From positions 1 to 57,278 of the forward strand of contig NZ_WTVQ01000029.1 of NCBI RefSeq assembly GCF_012910955.1: 57,278 bases of DNA, given 5' to 3'. Made by a program: the position numbers and the translations under genes. The stretch comes from Aromatoleum diolicum. GTDB lineage: Bacteria; Pseudomonadota; Gammaproteobacteria; Burkholderiales; Rhodocyclaceae. The notes beneath the pieces were generated by a model that saw only the letters and a program-made list of their open reading frames with translations, had not been told where the DNA came from and did no database searches. Shown one piece after another: positions 16,369 through 26,295 of the stretch. Positions within the stretch are counted from its first letter, which is position 1; each line of letters begins with the position of its first letter.

Positions 16369-17445
16369 TCAGAGTCCGTTGTAGAAGCGGCCGGGATTGA
16401 AGATGCCTGCAGGGTCGAAGGCCTGTTTCAGGCGGCCATGGATCACCATCAGCGGCGCAGCCAGCGGGTGAAACACCTCGCCCTCGCGGTCGAACCCGCG
16501 AAACGCCGTGGCGTGCCCGCCAAGGCTGGCGACACGCTCACGGATCGTGTCGGCCGCCGCATCCGAGCGCAGCCAGCGCAGCGCCCCGCCCCATTCGATG
16601 AACTGCTGCCCGGCGAGTTTCACCGGCGCCGCGGAACTCGGAAGCGACAGCCGCCACAGGACCTCGCCCGGCGCTGTGGCGGTGGCAAAGAAATCATCGG
16701 TGTGTTCGCGCACGCTCTGCCAGAAATTCCCCGCCATGTCGGCCGCCAGCACCTCGCCACCGAGCTTGCGTTCAGCTGAACGGACGGCCGCTTCCGCCCC
16801 CGACAAACGCAGGTGGAGCGCGCCTTCGCACCACGCCGAAGCGGACAAGGGCAGGGGCTGCCCGCCCCAGTCGTTGAGGCGATCGATCGCTTCCTTCTCC
16901 CCCATCGCGAAACGCAGCGTCGTCTCCGCGACCGGGCGTGGCAGCACCTTCAACGACACGTCGAGAATCAGTCCCAGGGTACCCAGGCTGCCCGCAATCG
17001 CGCGCGACACGTCGTAGCCGGCGACGTTCTTCATCACCTGGCCACCAAAGGACAACACATCGCCGCGTCCGTCGATGATCTTCACGCCAAGCACGAAATC
17101 CCGCAGCGCGCCCGCCGCGTGTCGTCGCGGGCCCGAGAGTCCCGCCGCGACGCAGCCTCCGACCGTCGCGCCGGCACCGAAATGCGGCGGCTCGAAGGCC
17201 AGCATCTGATTGCGCTCGGCCAGCAGCGCCTCGAGTGCCGCCAGCGGCGTACCCGCACGCACCGTCACGACCAGTTCAGTCGGCTCGTAGCTGACCACAC
17301 CCGCATGCCCGCGCGTATCGAAAACTTCGCCCGCCGGGTTGCGGCCGTAAAACCCCTTTGTCGCGCCACCGCGCAACTGCAGCGCCGTACCCGACGTCGC
17401 CGCGGCGCGCACCCGCTCGCACCATTGTTCAGTCAAATCGCTCAT
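16369..17445 (-). CDS. glcE: Glycolate oxidase FAD-binding subunit
   Basis: The 358-aa protein has a PCMH-type FAD-binding domain: LQLRGGATKGFYG, VVTVRAGTPLAALEALLAE, FGAGATVGGCVAAGLSGPRR and GGQVMKNVAGYDVSR. The C-terminal FDPAGIFNPGRFY is the usual flavoprotein end. It works with GlcD and GlcF as the three-subunit glycolate dehydrogenase. Its ATG overlaps the stop of a 52-aa membrane ORF (ATGA), so translation is coupled to that ORF. Confidence 0.93.
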   Translation of the reverse strand: MSDLTEQWCERVRAAATSGTALQLRGGATKGFYGRNPAGEVFDTRGHAGVVSYEPTELVVTVRAGTPLAALEALLAERNQMLAFEPPHFGAGATVGGCVAAGLSGPRRHAAGALRDFVLGVKIIDGRGDVLSFGGQVMKNVAGYDVSRAIAGSLGTLGLILDVSLKVLPRPVAETTLRFAMGEKEAIDRLNDWGGQPLPLSASAWCEGALHLRLSGAEAAVRSAERKLGGEVLAADMAGNFWQSVREHTDDFFATATAPGEVLWRLSLPSSAAPVKLAGQQFIEWGGALRWLRSDAAADTIRERVASLGGHATAFRGFDREGEVFHPLAAPLMVIHGRLKQAFDPAGIFNPGRFYNGL

Positions 17446-17600
17446 TCGCTCTCCGCCTTGCTCTGTACCTTGCTCCGCGCTTTACGCACATCCACTCTGT
17501 CCTCGCGCCGTCCGGCCATCGTCCGCAATGCCAACCACGAGCCGATCAACGACAACACCGGCACCACGACGAGGAGAAACTGGATCCAGCCCCGATCCAT
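17442..17600 (-). CDS. 52-aa membrane protein between glcD and glcE
   Basis: A short frame runs from the ATG at 17600 to a TGA at 17442. Its product has one transmembrane segment, FLLVVVPVLSLIGSWLAL (about residues 8-25), followed by a strongly charged cytoplasmic tail (GRREDRVDVRKARSK). The start overlaps the glcD stop (TGATG) and the stop overlaps the glcE ATG (ATGA), so it is translationally coupled on both sides. This arrangement argues that it is a real gene. A role as a membrane tether for the otherwise soluble GlcDEF complex is a guess from position. I recognise no family. Confidence 0.65.
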   Translation of the reverse strand: MDRGWIQFLLVVVPVLSLIGSWLALRTMAGRREDRVDVRKARSKVQSKAESE

Positions 17601-19111
17601 CAGAAACGGGGGATATCCGGATAGGGAATGTGGCCGTTGCTGACCCGCATGCGGCCATATTCCGCACAGCGATTCAGCGTCGGGATCGCCTTGCCCGGAT
17701 TCAACAAGCCCCGCGGGTCAAACGCGGCCTTCACGCGGAAGAACATCGTCAGCTCGGGGCGCGTGAACTGGCTGCACATCTGATTGATCTTTTCGATCCC
17801 CACGCCATGTTCGCCGGTGATCGTGCCGCCAAGGGCCACCGACAACTCGAGGATCTCGGCGCCGAAGCCCTCCGCCCGCTCCAGTTCGCCCTCCTGATTT
17901 GCATCGAACAGGATCAATGGATGCAGATTGCCGTCGCCGGCGTGGAACACGTTGATGCAGCGCAGCCCGTACTTGCCTTCCATTGCCTGGATCGCCTCGA
18001 GCATCTCGCCCAGGCGCTTGCGCGGAATCGTGCCGTCCATGCAATAGTAATCGGGCGAAATCCTCCCCGCCGCCGGGAACGCCGCCTTGCGGCCGGCCCA
18101 GAAGCGCATGCGCTCGGCCTCGTCGCGCGACACGCGGATCTCGGTCGCACCGCTACTCTCCAGCACCGCGCGCACGCGTTCGATCTCTTCGGCGACCTCC
18201 TCCGGTGTACCGTCGGACTCGCACAGCAGGATCGCCTTCGCGTCGAGCGGATATCCCGCATGCACGAACTGCTCGACCGCCGCAGTCGCCGGCTGGTCCA
18301 TCATTTCGAGGCCGGCGGGGATGATCCCGGCGGCAATGATCTCCGCGACCGCCGCGCCCGCCTTGATGACGTCGTCGAACGCCGCCAGCACGCACTGCGC
18401 GAGCTGCGGCTTCGGCGTCAGCTTGACGGTCACTTCCGTGACCACCGCCAGCATGCCCTCCGACCCGGTCACCAGCGCCAGCAAGTCGTAACCCGGCGCA
18501 TCCAGCCCATGGTTGCCGATCTCGACGATTTCACCGTCGATCGTCACACCGCGCACGCGCAACAGGTTGTGCACCGTCAGACCGTATTTCAGGCAATGCA
18601 CGCCGCCGGAATTCTCCGCGACGTTACCGCCGATGGTGCAGGCGATTTGCGATGACGGGTCCGGCGCGTAATACAACCCATGCGGCGAAGCAGCCTCGGA
18701 AATCGCAAGATTGCGCACCCCCGGCTGAACCACCGCCGTGCGTGCATGCGGGTCCAGATGCAGGATCCGGTTGAAGCGCGCCAGCGACAGCACCACGCCG
18801 AACTTGTGCGGCAGCGCTCCGCCCGACAGCCCGGTGCCCGCACCACGCGCCACCACCGGCACGCCGATCTCGCTGCAGATGCGCAGCGCCGCTACCACCT
18901 GCTCCTCGGTCGTCGGCAGGGCAACCACCATCGGCAACTGCCGATATGCCGACAGACCATCGCACTCGTAAGGATGCAGGTCTTCCGACTCGTACATCAA
19001 TGCGCCCGCAGGCAGCACCCGCGCCAGCGCCTCCACCACCCGAGCCTTGTCGACGGCCGAAAAGTCCGCCTCCTGCTCCCCCAGGATTACCGGGTCCGAC
19101 AACATGTTCAT
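17600..19111 (-). CDS. glcD: Glycolate oxidase FAD-linked catalytic subunit
   Basis: The 503-aa flavoprotein oxidises glycolate (or D-lactate) to the 2-oxoacid. Recognisable parts are PMVVALPTTEEQVVAALRI, VARGAGTGLSGGA, the FAD loop GGNVAENSGGVHCLKYG, VTGSEGMLAVVTE and the catalytic-region motifs VFHAGDGNLHPLILF and GTITGEHGVGIEK. The C terminus reads FDPRGLLNPGKAIPT. Its length equals that of E. coli GlcD (499 aa) within a few residues. The ATG overlaps the glcC stop (ATGA), tying the structural genes to their regulator. Confidence 0.95.
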   Translation of the reverse strand: MNMLSDPVILGEQEADFSAVDKARVVEALARVLPAGALMYESEDLHPYECDGLSAYRQLPMVVALPTTEEQVVAALRICSEIGVPVVARGAGTGLSGGALPHKFGVVLSLARFNRILHLDPHARTAVVQPGVRNLAISEAASPHGLYYAPDPSSQIACTIGGNVAENSGGVHCLKYGLTVHNLLRVRGVTIDGEIVEIGNHGLDAPGYDLLALVTGSEGMLAVVTEVTVKLTPKPQLAQCVLAAFDDVIKAGAAVAEIIAAGIIPAGLEMMDQPATAAVEQFVHAGYPLDAKAILLCESDGTPEEVAEEIERVRAVLESSGATEIRVSRDEAERMRFWAGRKAAFPAAGRISPDYYCMDGTIPRKRLGEMLEAIQAMEGKYGLRCINVFHAGDGNLHPLILFDANQEGELERAEGFGAEILELSVALGGTITGEHGVGIEKINQMCSQFTRPELTMFFRVKAAFDPRGLLNPGKAIPTLNRCAEYGRMRVSNGHIPYPDIPRF

Positions 19112-19935
19112 CGCTCACTCTCCAGTTCGTGCTGCGCTTGCACCGCACACACCGCCACCTTGCCCACCGCTGCGCCCCAACGCTGCGCATCCAGCCCCAA
19201 TCGCCGCGCCGCGCCGACCAGGTGCGCCACCGCGGCCGCGCGTGCTGCCACAGCGTCACCGGCCGCAATCGCGTCGAATATCCTCGCATGCTCCGCCTGC
19301 GCGTCGCGCGCACGGCCAATGCGGTGCCCCTCCGCACTCCAGGTCGGCGCCCGGGAATCCGAAAACTGCTGGCCCATGAAGACCTGAAAACGCTCAATCT
19401 GCGTGTTGTGTGTTGCCGCCGCGACCGCCACATGAAAGGCATCGTCGTCGGACACCGCATCCGCACCGGATACCAGCGCCTCTGCCATTCGCTGGAGAGC
19501 CGCAGCCATGCGCTCAAGATCGGTACCCGAGCGGCGCTGCGCGGCCAATTCGGCCGCCCCCGTCTCGACCAGATAGCGCAACTCGAAAATATCCGAAACT
19601 TCGCTGTCGGAAATCTCCGCCGCCGGCAACGCATGCGCACCCGACGACGCACGCACCAAGCGAAAGCTCCCCTGCCCCGGCAACGCAGCCACATACGCCC
19701 CTGAGCCCTGCCGAGTCATCACACACCCATCAGCCTTGAGGCGCGAAATCGCCTCGCGGATCACCGCCCGGCTCACGCCGAAGCGCTCGCACAGCACTTT
19801 CTCGGTCGGCAGTAGCGCCCCGCTCTGCAACCCTTGCTCGCTGATCCACCCTTCCAGCTGGCGCGCCACGACATCGCTCAAACGCGGCGCACGCTCCGAC
19901 CTCTCACTCGCCCCCATACGATTCGGCTCGCTCAT
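19108..19935 (-). CDS. glcC: FadR/GntR-family regulator of glycolate use
   Basis: The 275-aa regulator has an N-terminal winged helix (LPTEKVLCERFGVSRAVIREAISRLKADG, about residues 41-70, followed by the wing TRQGSGAYV) and a C-terminal all-helical FCD ligand domain with FELRYLVETGAAELAA and DDDAFHVAVAAATHNTQ. The glcD overlap suggests it controls this operon, with glycolate as likely effector. I start at the ATG at 19935; 19917 (MGASERSE) is an alternative, and neither has a strong ribosome site. Farther in-frame ATGs would lie inside or beyond the promoter, so they are rejected. A FadR-type operator sits just upstream, indicating autoregulation. Confidence 0.87.
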   Translation of the reverse strand: MSEPNRMGASERSERAPRLSDVVARQLEGWISEQGLQSGALLPTEKVLCERFGVSRAVIREAISRLKADGCVMTRQGSGAYVAALPGQGSFRLVRASSGAHALPAAEISDSEVSDIFELRYLVETGAAELAAQRRSGTDLERMAAALQRMAEALVSGADAVSDDDAFHVAVAAATHNTQIERFQVFMGQQFSDSRAPTWSAEGHRIGRARDAQAEHARIFDAIAAGDAVAARAAAVAHLVGAARRLGLDAQRWGAAVGKVAVCAVQAQHELESER

Positions 19936-19944
19936 CCAGGAAAT

Positions 19945-19955
19945 TTGTCTGACAA
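19945..19955. promoter_or_regulatory. FadR-family operator for GlcC
   Basis: TTGTCTGACAA matches the FadR-subfamily consensus TNGTNNNACNA at every fixed position and is an inverted repeat. It lies 7 bases downstream of the predicted -10 box, overlapping the expected transcription start, and 9 bases upstream of the glcC ATG. Binding there would block the glcC-glcD-glcE-glcF promoter. Confidence 0.7.
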
Positions 19956-19962
19956 CATCCGA

Positions 19963-19991
19963 ATCATAGATGTGCACCATCGCTCTGTCAG
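19963..19991 (-). promoter_or_regulatory. Sigma-70 promoter of the glc operon
   Basis: On the minus strand CTGACA (5/6 match) and TATGAT (5/6 match) are separated by exactly 17 bases. The next downstream element is the TTGTCTGACAA operator, so the layout is a repressible promoter. It is the best-formed sigma-70 promoter I see in the window. Confidence 0.7.
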
Positions 19992-20061
19992 CATAGGGAA
20001 TACCCGCGCCCCGCCGAGTCTCGCAGGCAAGCGCCCGAATCGCGCCTAAGTGCTGATTTCC

Positions 20062-20089
20062 TTGACGATTCCGCATCGATTCAGATAAA
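20062..20089 (+). promoter_or_regulatory. Sigma-70 promoter of rplU-rpmA
   Basis: TTGACG, 16 bases, GATAAA, placed about 40 bases upstream of the rplU ATG. It fits a strong constitutive ribosomal-protein promoter. Confidence 0.6.
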
Positions 20090-20130
20090 GTGCGCGATTC
20101 CTTTGCAAACCCATCAACTGGAGCAACACC

Positions 20131-20442
20131 ATGTACGCGGTGATAAAAACCGGCGGCAAGCAGTATCGCGTCGCAGCCGGCGAAAAGATCAAGGTAGAAC
20201 AGATACCGGCAGACGTGGGCTCCGAAATCACCATCGACCAGGTTTTCATGGTCGGCGAGGGTGAGTCGGTCAAGATCGGCACCCCGGTGGTTTCCGGCGC
20301 CACAGTAACGGCGACCGTGGTTTCCCACGGCCGTCACGACAAGATCAAGATTTTCAAGATGCGCCGCCGCAAGCATTACCAGAAGCACCAGGGGCATCGC
20401 CAGAACTACACTGAGCTTCGCATCGAAGCGATCTCGGCCTGA
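20131..20442 (+). CDS. rplU: 50S ribosomal protein L21
   Basis: The 103-aa protein begins [20 protein letters not shown], the standard L21 N terminus, and has the basic RNA-binding segment [17 protein letters not shown]. It binds 23S rRNA in the large subunit. It is first in the usual rplU-rpmA-obgE order, with 18 bases to rpmA. The divergent neighbour is glcC instead of ispB. Confidence 0.98.
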   Translation: MYAVIKTGGKQYRVAAGEKIKVEQIPADVGSEITIDQVFMVGEGESVKIGTPVVSGATVTATVVSHGRHDKIKIFKMRRRKHYQKHQGHRQNYTELRIEAISA

Positions 20443-20460
20443 GTCCGGAGGTAATTCGAC

Positions 20461-20724
20461 ATGGCACACAAAAAAGCTGGCGGCAGTTCCCGTAACGGCC
20501 GCGACTCGGAATCGAAACGCCTTGGCGTCAAGCGCTACGGCGGCCAGTTCGTCCTCGCCGGCAACATCATCGTTCGCCAGCGCGGCACCGAGTATCACCC
20601 GGGCGAAAACGTCGGCATCGGCAAGGATCACACCCTGTTCGCGCTGACCAACGGCACCGTGCAGTTCACCGTGAAGGGCGCCCTGCGCCGCCGCACGGTC
20701 GTCATCGTGCCCGAAGCCGCCTGA
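20461..20724 (+). CDS. rpmA: 50S ribosomal protein L27
   Basis: The 87-aa product starts [20 protein letters not shown], the flexible N-terminal arm that reaches the peptidyl-transferase centre, then [20 protein letters not shown]. There is no N-terminal extension needing protease processing as in Firmicutes. A terminator follows directly. Confidence 0.98.
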   Translation: MAHKKAGGSSRNGRDSESKRLGVKRYGGQFVLAGNIIVRQRGTEYHPGENVGIGKDHTLFALTNGTVQFTVKGALRRRTVVIVPEAA

Positions 20725-20743
20725 TTTCCGGCGTTACGGTTCG

Positions 20744-21995
<1,252 letters not shown>

Positions 21996-22058
21996 ACGCC
22001 CACCGTGGCATTGCGCCACGATTCCCTCCCCGTTAGCCCACGCTTGCCGTCATCGATC

Positions 22059-23174
22059 ATGCGAAACAAGATCTGCAACGCACGCCGCCTGGTGGTCAAG
22101 GTCGGCAGCGCCCTCGTCACCAACAACGGTGCAGGCCTCGACAAGGCCGCAATGGCGGACTGGGCCCGACAGATAGCCGTACTGCGCAATGCCGGCAAGC
22201 AGGTGGTGCTGGTATCGTCCGGGGCAATTGCGGCCGGCATGCAGCGATTGGGCTGGACGAAGCGCCCGCATGAAATGCACAAGCTGCAAGCTGCGGCGGC
22301 CGTTGGCCAGATGGGGCTGGTCGAAGCCTACGAGGACGCCTTCTCGCGTCACGGCCTTCACACCGCACAGATCCTGCTGACGCACGAGGACCTCGCCGAC
22401 CGCAAGCGCTATCTCAACGCACGCTCGACGCTGACCACGTTGCTGGAACTGGGCGTCGTTCCGATCATCAACGAGAACGACACCATCGTCACCGACGAGA
22501 TCAAGTTCGGCGACAACGACACCCTCGGCGCACTGGTCGCCAACCTCATCGAAGCGCATGCACTGATCATCCTCACCGACCAGAAAGGCTTGTACACCGC
22601 CGATCCGCGTCAGGATCCGACCGCCACACTGATCTCCGAAGGTCGCGCCGAGGACAAGTCCTACGAGGCGATGGCCGGCGGCGCCGGCAGCGGCATCAGC
22701 AAGGGCGGCATGATCACCAAGATTCGCGCTGCCCAGCGTGCTGCGCGCAGCGGCGCCCACACCTGCATCGCCAGCGGCCATGAATCCGACGGCTTGATCC
22801 GCCTTGCCAATGGCGAACCGCTCGGCTCGCTGCTCTACGCCACCAGTTCGCCGCTGCAGGCGCGCAAGCAGTGGCTTGCCGACCATCTGCAACTCGCCGG
22901 CGACCTCGTGATCGACGACGGCGCCGTCGCCGCGCTGCGCAGTGGCCGCAGCCTGCTGCCCGTTGGCGTGATCGAAGTTCGCGGCGACTTCGAACGCGGC
23001 TCGGCAGTCGCCTGCCGCACACCGGGCGGCGAGGAGATCGCCCGCGGCCTCGTCAATTACAGCAGCACCGAATGCCGCCGCGTTGCCCGCAAGCCCAGCG
23101 TCGAAATCGAAAAACTGCTGGGCTATATCGACGAGCCCGAACTGATTCACCGCGACAACATGGTGTTACGCTAA
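22059..23174 (+). CDS. proB: Glutamate 5-kinase
   Basis: The 371-aa enzyme phosphorylates glutamate in the first step of proline synthesis. The amino-acid kinase domain shows [47 protein letters not shown] and [13 protein letters not shown]. The C-terminal PUA domain follows ([26 protein letters not shown]). I start at the ATG at 22059 ([13 protein letters not shown]) because family members begin shortly before this; an in-frame ATG at 22005 adds 18 unrelated residues. It is 63 bases downstream of obgE. Confidence 0.95.
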   Translation: MRNKICNARRLVVKVGSALVTNNGAGLDKAAMADWARQIAVLRNAGKQVVLVSSGAIAAGMQRLGWTKRPHEMHKLQAAAAVGQMGLVEAYEDAFSRHGLHTAQILLTHEDLADRKRYLNARSTLTTLLELGVVPIINENDTIVTDEIKFGDNDTLGALVANLIEAHALIILTDQKGLYTADPRQDPTATLISEGRAEDKSYEAMAGGAGSGISKGGMITKIRAAQRAARSGAHTCIASGHESDGLIRLANGEPLGSLLYATSSPLQARKQWLADHLQLAGDLVIDDGAVAALRSGRSLLPVGVIEVRGDFERGSAVACRTPGGEEIARGLVNYSSTECRRVARKPSVEIEKLLGYIDEPELIHRDNMVLR

Positions 23175-23203
23175 ACCTTGCTCAACGGCCGGCGTTCATA
23201 ACC

Positions 23204-24034
23204 ATGTCCGCAATCGACAGCCCCGCCCACCGCTTCCTGCTCGGAATCGCCGAGGATCTCTCCACCGGCGACGTCAGCTTCCCGACCTACCTCGACGTCG
23301 CCATGCGAATCCGCATGGCGTTGAACAGGCCTGACCTGACGGTCGATACTCTCAGCCGCGTCGTGGTCGCCGAACCACTGGTATCAGCCAAGGTCATTCG
23401 CTTGGCGAATTCGGCCGCCTTGAATCCGTCCGGCAAGGAAATCACCGATATCCGATCAGCCGTGATGCGGGTCGGCTTCTCTGCGATCCGCACTCTCGCC
23501 ATTTCGGTCGCGATCCAGCAGCTGATGCTGGAAAAGGAGATGGCCCCCTACCTCGACAAGGCCCGCACCCTGTGGGAGCACAGCCTTGACGTGGCCGCGC
23601 TCTCCTACGTCATCAGCCGGCGGATGACGCGGATCAATCCGGATGAAGCCATGTTCGCCGGACTGGTGCACGACATCGGCCACTTCTACCTGCTATCGCA
23701 GGTCGCCCGCCACCCCGAAGTCGTTCGCGACGCGGACGAACTCGGACGCATTCTCGACGAGTGGCATTCGAGTATCGGCCATGCCGTGCTCAGCGCCCTC
23801 GACGCTCCTGAATCCATCCTCCAGTCAGTCCGCGACCACGAAGCCCCATACGCCGGCGACCGACCGAAAAGCCTGGCGGAAGTGCTCTTCACCGCAAACG
23901 GTATCGCCACCCACGCAAATCCGTTCTCGGGCCCGCAGGGTGCCCCCCGTCCGGCCGTCGCCGATCACGTCATATCGATAATTGACGAGTCGCACCAGGA
24001 ACTGAATTCAATCATTGCAGCATTGGGGCCGTAG
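23204..24034 (+). CDS. HDOD domain signalling protein
   Basis: The 276-aa protein is nearly all HDOD domain, a helical fold related to HD phosphohydrolases and found in bacterial signalling and chemotaxis proteins. Typical features are LSRVVVAEPLVSAKVIRLANSA, IRSAVMRVGFSAIRTLAISV and GLVHDIGHFYLLS, so the HD pair is kept although the fold usually lacks full metal sites. The ATG at 23204 follows proB by 29 bases; co-transcription with obgE-proB is likely. Precise role unknown. Confidence 0.85.
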   Translation: MSAIDSPAHRFLLGIAEDLSTGDVSFPTYLDVAMRIRMALNRPDLTVDTLSRVVVAEPLVSAKVIRLANSAALNPSGKEITDIRSAVMRVGFSAIRTLAISVAIQQLMLEKEMAPYLDKARTLWEHSLDVAALSYVISRRMTRINPDEAMFAGLVHDIGHFYLLSQVARHPEVVRDADELGRILDEWHSSIGHAVLSALDAPESILQSVRDHEAPYAGDRPKSLAEVLFTANGIATHANPFSGPQGAPRPAVADHVISIIDESHQELNSIIAALGP

Positions 24035-24221
24035 CCGCCAGACGGGCGTCCAAGCCAAGCAGGGCCTCCCGACAGGATGTTCAACCGAAATCCGCACCTT
24101 GCCCCGACGAGACGAGATACGCGGCTCGGTGCATGCGCTAGTATGACAATTCGTGGCAGCGCGTATCTCCGGTCTCGCCATTGATTGAATCTATCCGTGT
24201 GAAACGGTGGAGGGACGTTTC

Positions 24222-25436
24222 GTGACACACCGAAAGCGCATCCTGTTCATCGCCGAGGCCGTTACACTCGCCCACGTCGCACGTCCTTATGCACTGGCCC
24301 GCGGCCTCGACGCGGCTGACTGGGAAATCGTCTTCGCCTGCGCGGACACCTATCTGGCGCTCTTCCCGGACTGGCCGTGGCAGCGGGTAGACCTCCAGTC
24401 AATCGCCCCGCAGGTGTTCATGCGGCGGCTGGCCCAGGGCCATCGCCTTTACCCGCGGGAAACACTCGAGCAATATGCCCGCGAGGATTTACGTCTTATC
24501 GACACACTGCGTCCGGACGTGATTGTCGGCGACTTTCGGCTCTCCCTGTCGGCAACGGCCCGTGCGGCTAGAGTGCCCTACGTCGCTCTGACCAACGCGT
24601 ACTGGAGCCCATATGCAACGAGGCGCCGCATTCCGGTACCAAGCCTGCCAATGACGCGGGCACTCGGCGTACCCCTCGCCTCGGCACTTTTCACCCTTTC
24701 TCGCCCTCTCGCCTTCGCCTGGCACACGCTGCCGCTCAATAGTCTGCGCCGCGAGTACGGCCAACCATCGCTCGGATTCGATTTACGTCGCGCATATACC
24801 GATGCGGACATCACTCTGTACGCCGATATACCGCAACTTGTACCCACCAGCGGACTGCCCGCGCACCATCGCTACATTGGGCCGGTCGAGTGGTCGCCAC
24901 CGATCCCGATGCCGGAACTTCCGCGGCAACAAACTGCGGATAAGCCTTTCGTCTATGTAACGATGGGCAGTTCGGGATCAGCCACGCTCCTGCCGACAAT
25001 TCTCAGTGCGCTATCGGGACTGGACTGCCAGATCGCCGTCGCTACAGGCGGCATTCGCATCCACGACGCCCCCGCCAATGCGATTGTGGCCGACTATCTT
25101 CCAGGCGATCGCATGGCCGATTGCGCGCGCCTCGTCATCTGCAATGGCGGCAGTCCAACCAGTCATCAAGCGCTCGCGCGCGGAGTACCGGTACTCGGAA
25201 TTCCTTCCAACCTCGATCAGCACCTGAACATGGAGTACGTAACGGCCTACGGCGCCGGCCTTTCGCTGCGCCCCGAGAGTGCCACGGTGCAGCGCTTGCA
25301 AGAAGCAATACGCACCCTGCTGCACGCCCCCGAATATCGGCGCCGAGCCGGCGATCTGGCCAACATCATGCGGGAGCAGAACCCGGCCGGAGCACTGGCC
25401 GGCACCATCACCGAAATCCTGGAGCTGCACTCATGA
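24222..25436 (+). CDS. GT1-type glycosyltransferase
   Basis: The 404-aa protein resembles UDP-glycosyltransferases of the MGT/GtfB type: an N-terminal acceptor domain starting KRILFIAEAVTLAHVARPYALAR and a C-terminal donor domain with VYVTMGSSGSATLLPTILSAL and the nucleotide-sugar motif ICNGGSPTSHQALARGVPVLGIPSNLDQHLNM. The start is the GTG at 24222, with GGAGG 8 bases upstream; a GTG at 24207 would be inside that ribosome site. Its stop overlaps the acyltransferase start (ATGA), so the two probably modify one product, perhaps a glycolipid. The acceptor is unknown. Confidence 0.83.
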   Translation: MTHRKRILFIAEAVTLAHVARPYALARGLDAADWEIVFACADTYLALFPDWPWQRVDLQSIAPQVFMRRLAQGHRLYPRETLEQYAREDLRLIDTLRPDVIVGDFRLSLSATARAARVPYVALTNAYWSPYATRRRIPVPSLPMTRALGVPLASALFTLSRPLAFAWHTLPLNSLRREYGQPSLGFDLRRAYTDADITLYADIPQLVPTSGLPAHHRYIGPVEWSPPIPMPELPRQQTADKPFVYVTMGSSGSATLLPTILSALSGLDCQIAVATGGIRIHDAPANAIVADYLPGDRMADCARLVICNGGSPTSHQALARGVPVLGIPSNLDQHLNMEYVTAYGAGLSLRPESATVQRLQEAIRTLLHAPEYRRRAGDLANIMREQNPAGALAGTITEILELHS

Positions 25437-26128
25437 GAAAAATATCGCCGGGTCAGATCGCAACTTTCATCACGATCCTCGCCATCGTCCTGATGCTCGC
25501 GGCGGGCACCGCGTGGGGAACGCTTGGAGCACTACCGCTAGGGGACTTCCGCGGCATCGCAATCGTGGCCGCAGCCGCGATCCTGGTGATCGTCTATGGC
25601 ATCGCTGCGTACAGATTGTTCCTGTGGCTGCAGCCCCTGCCCGAAGGGGAAATTCCACACAACTCGCGCGCCGAATTCATCTACCACGTATATCTGCTGT
25701 TCTTTCTCGTGCTTTTCTACCCCCTCATGCGCAGCGGCGCCGTCCCGGTTCCGATCCTTCGCCTGATCTACCTGGCACTTGGCGCACGCCTGGGTGAAAA
25801 CACGTACAGCTCCGGAATCATCCTGGATCCGATTTTCGTCGAGATCGGCAGCAACAGCATTGTTGGCCAGTTCGCCCTGCTCGTTCCCCACGTGATCGAG
25901 GGCGAGAAACTTGCACATTATCCAATCCGGATTGGCAATAATGTGACCATCGGCGCGCACTCGTGCGTGCTGTCCGGAGTCACTATCGGCGACGGCGCAA
26001 TCGTCGCGACCGGCGCCGTTGTCTCCAAGGGCACGCGGATCGCGCCCGGAGAGGTTTGGGGTGGCGTGCCGGCGCGGCGCCTTCAACCCCAGAGTCAGCG
26101 CGACAGCAGCACGGCGGCAAACAGCTGA
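25433..26128 (+). CDS. Membrane-anchored hexapeptide-repeat acyltransferase
   Basis: The 231-aa protein has hydrophobic segments at about 6-30, 40-65 and 84-115, then a left-handed beta-helix of hexapeptide repeats (residues about 120-215; VEIGSNSIVGQFALLV, IRIGNNVTIGAHSCVLSGVTIGDGAIVATGAVV) ending in the usual VWGGVPARRL. Such enzymes transfer acetyl or other acyl groups from CoA to sugars. The membrane part suggests a lipid-linked acceptor. It is translationally coupled to the upstream glycosyltransferase. Confidence 0.83.
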   Translation: MRKISPGQIATFITILAIVLMLAAGTAWGTLGALPLGDFRGIAIVAAAAILVIVYGIAAYRLFLWLQPLPEGEIPHNSRAEFIYHVYLLFFLVLFYPLMRSGAVPVPILRLIYLALGARLGENTYSSGIILDPIFVEIGSNSIVGQFALLVPHVIEGEKLAHYPIRIGNNVTIGAHSCVLSGVTIGDGAIVATGAVVSKGTRIAPGEVWGGVPARRLQPQSQRDSSTAANS

Positions 26129-26295
26129 TAGTGGCGACGCCTTTGCTCAGTCGTCCCCCAGTCTGGCCCTCGGCCGGCCACACTTGCCAATAAGGTCCGC
26201 ATCACGAGGCAACTTCAGGCCGGAGCCTTCCTCCGCTACAGCCCAGACCTTGTTCCGATTCACGCGAAAGCACCGCGAAATCGCCCGCTGTAGCC

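Noticed and set aside
19936-20631. Long N-terminal extension of glcC across rplU
   Set aside because: The extension is antisense to rplU/rpmA and passes through the glc promoter and operator; the regulator fold begins after the ATG at 19935.
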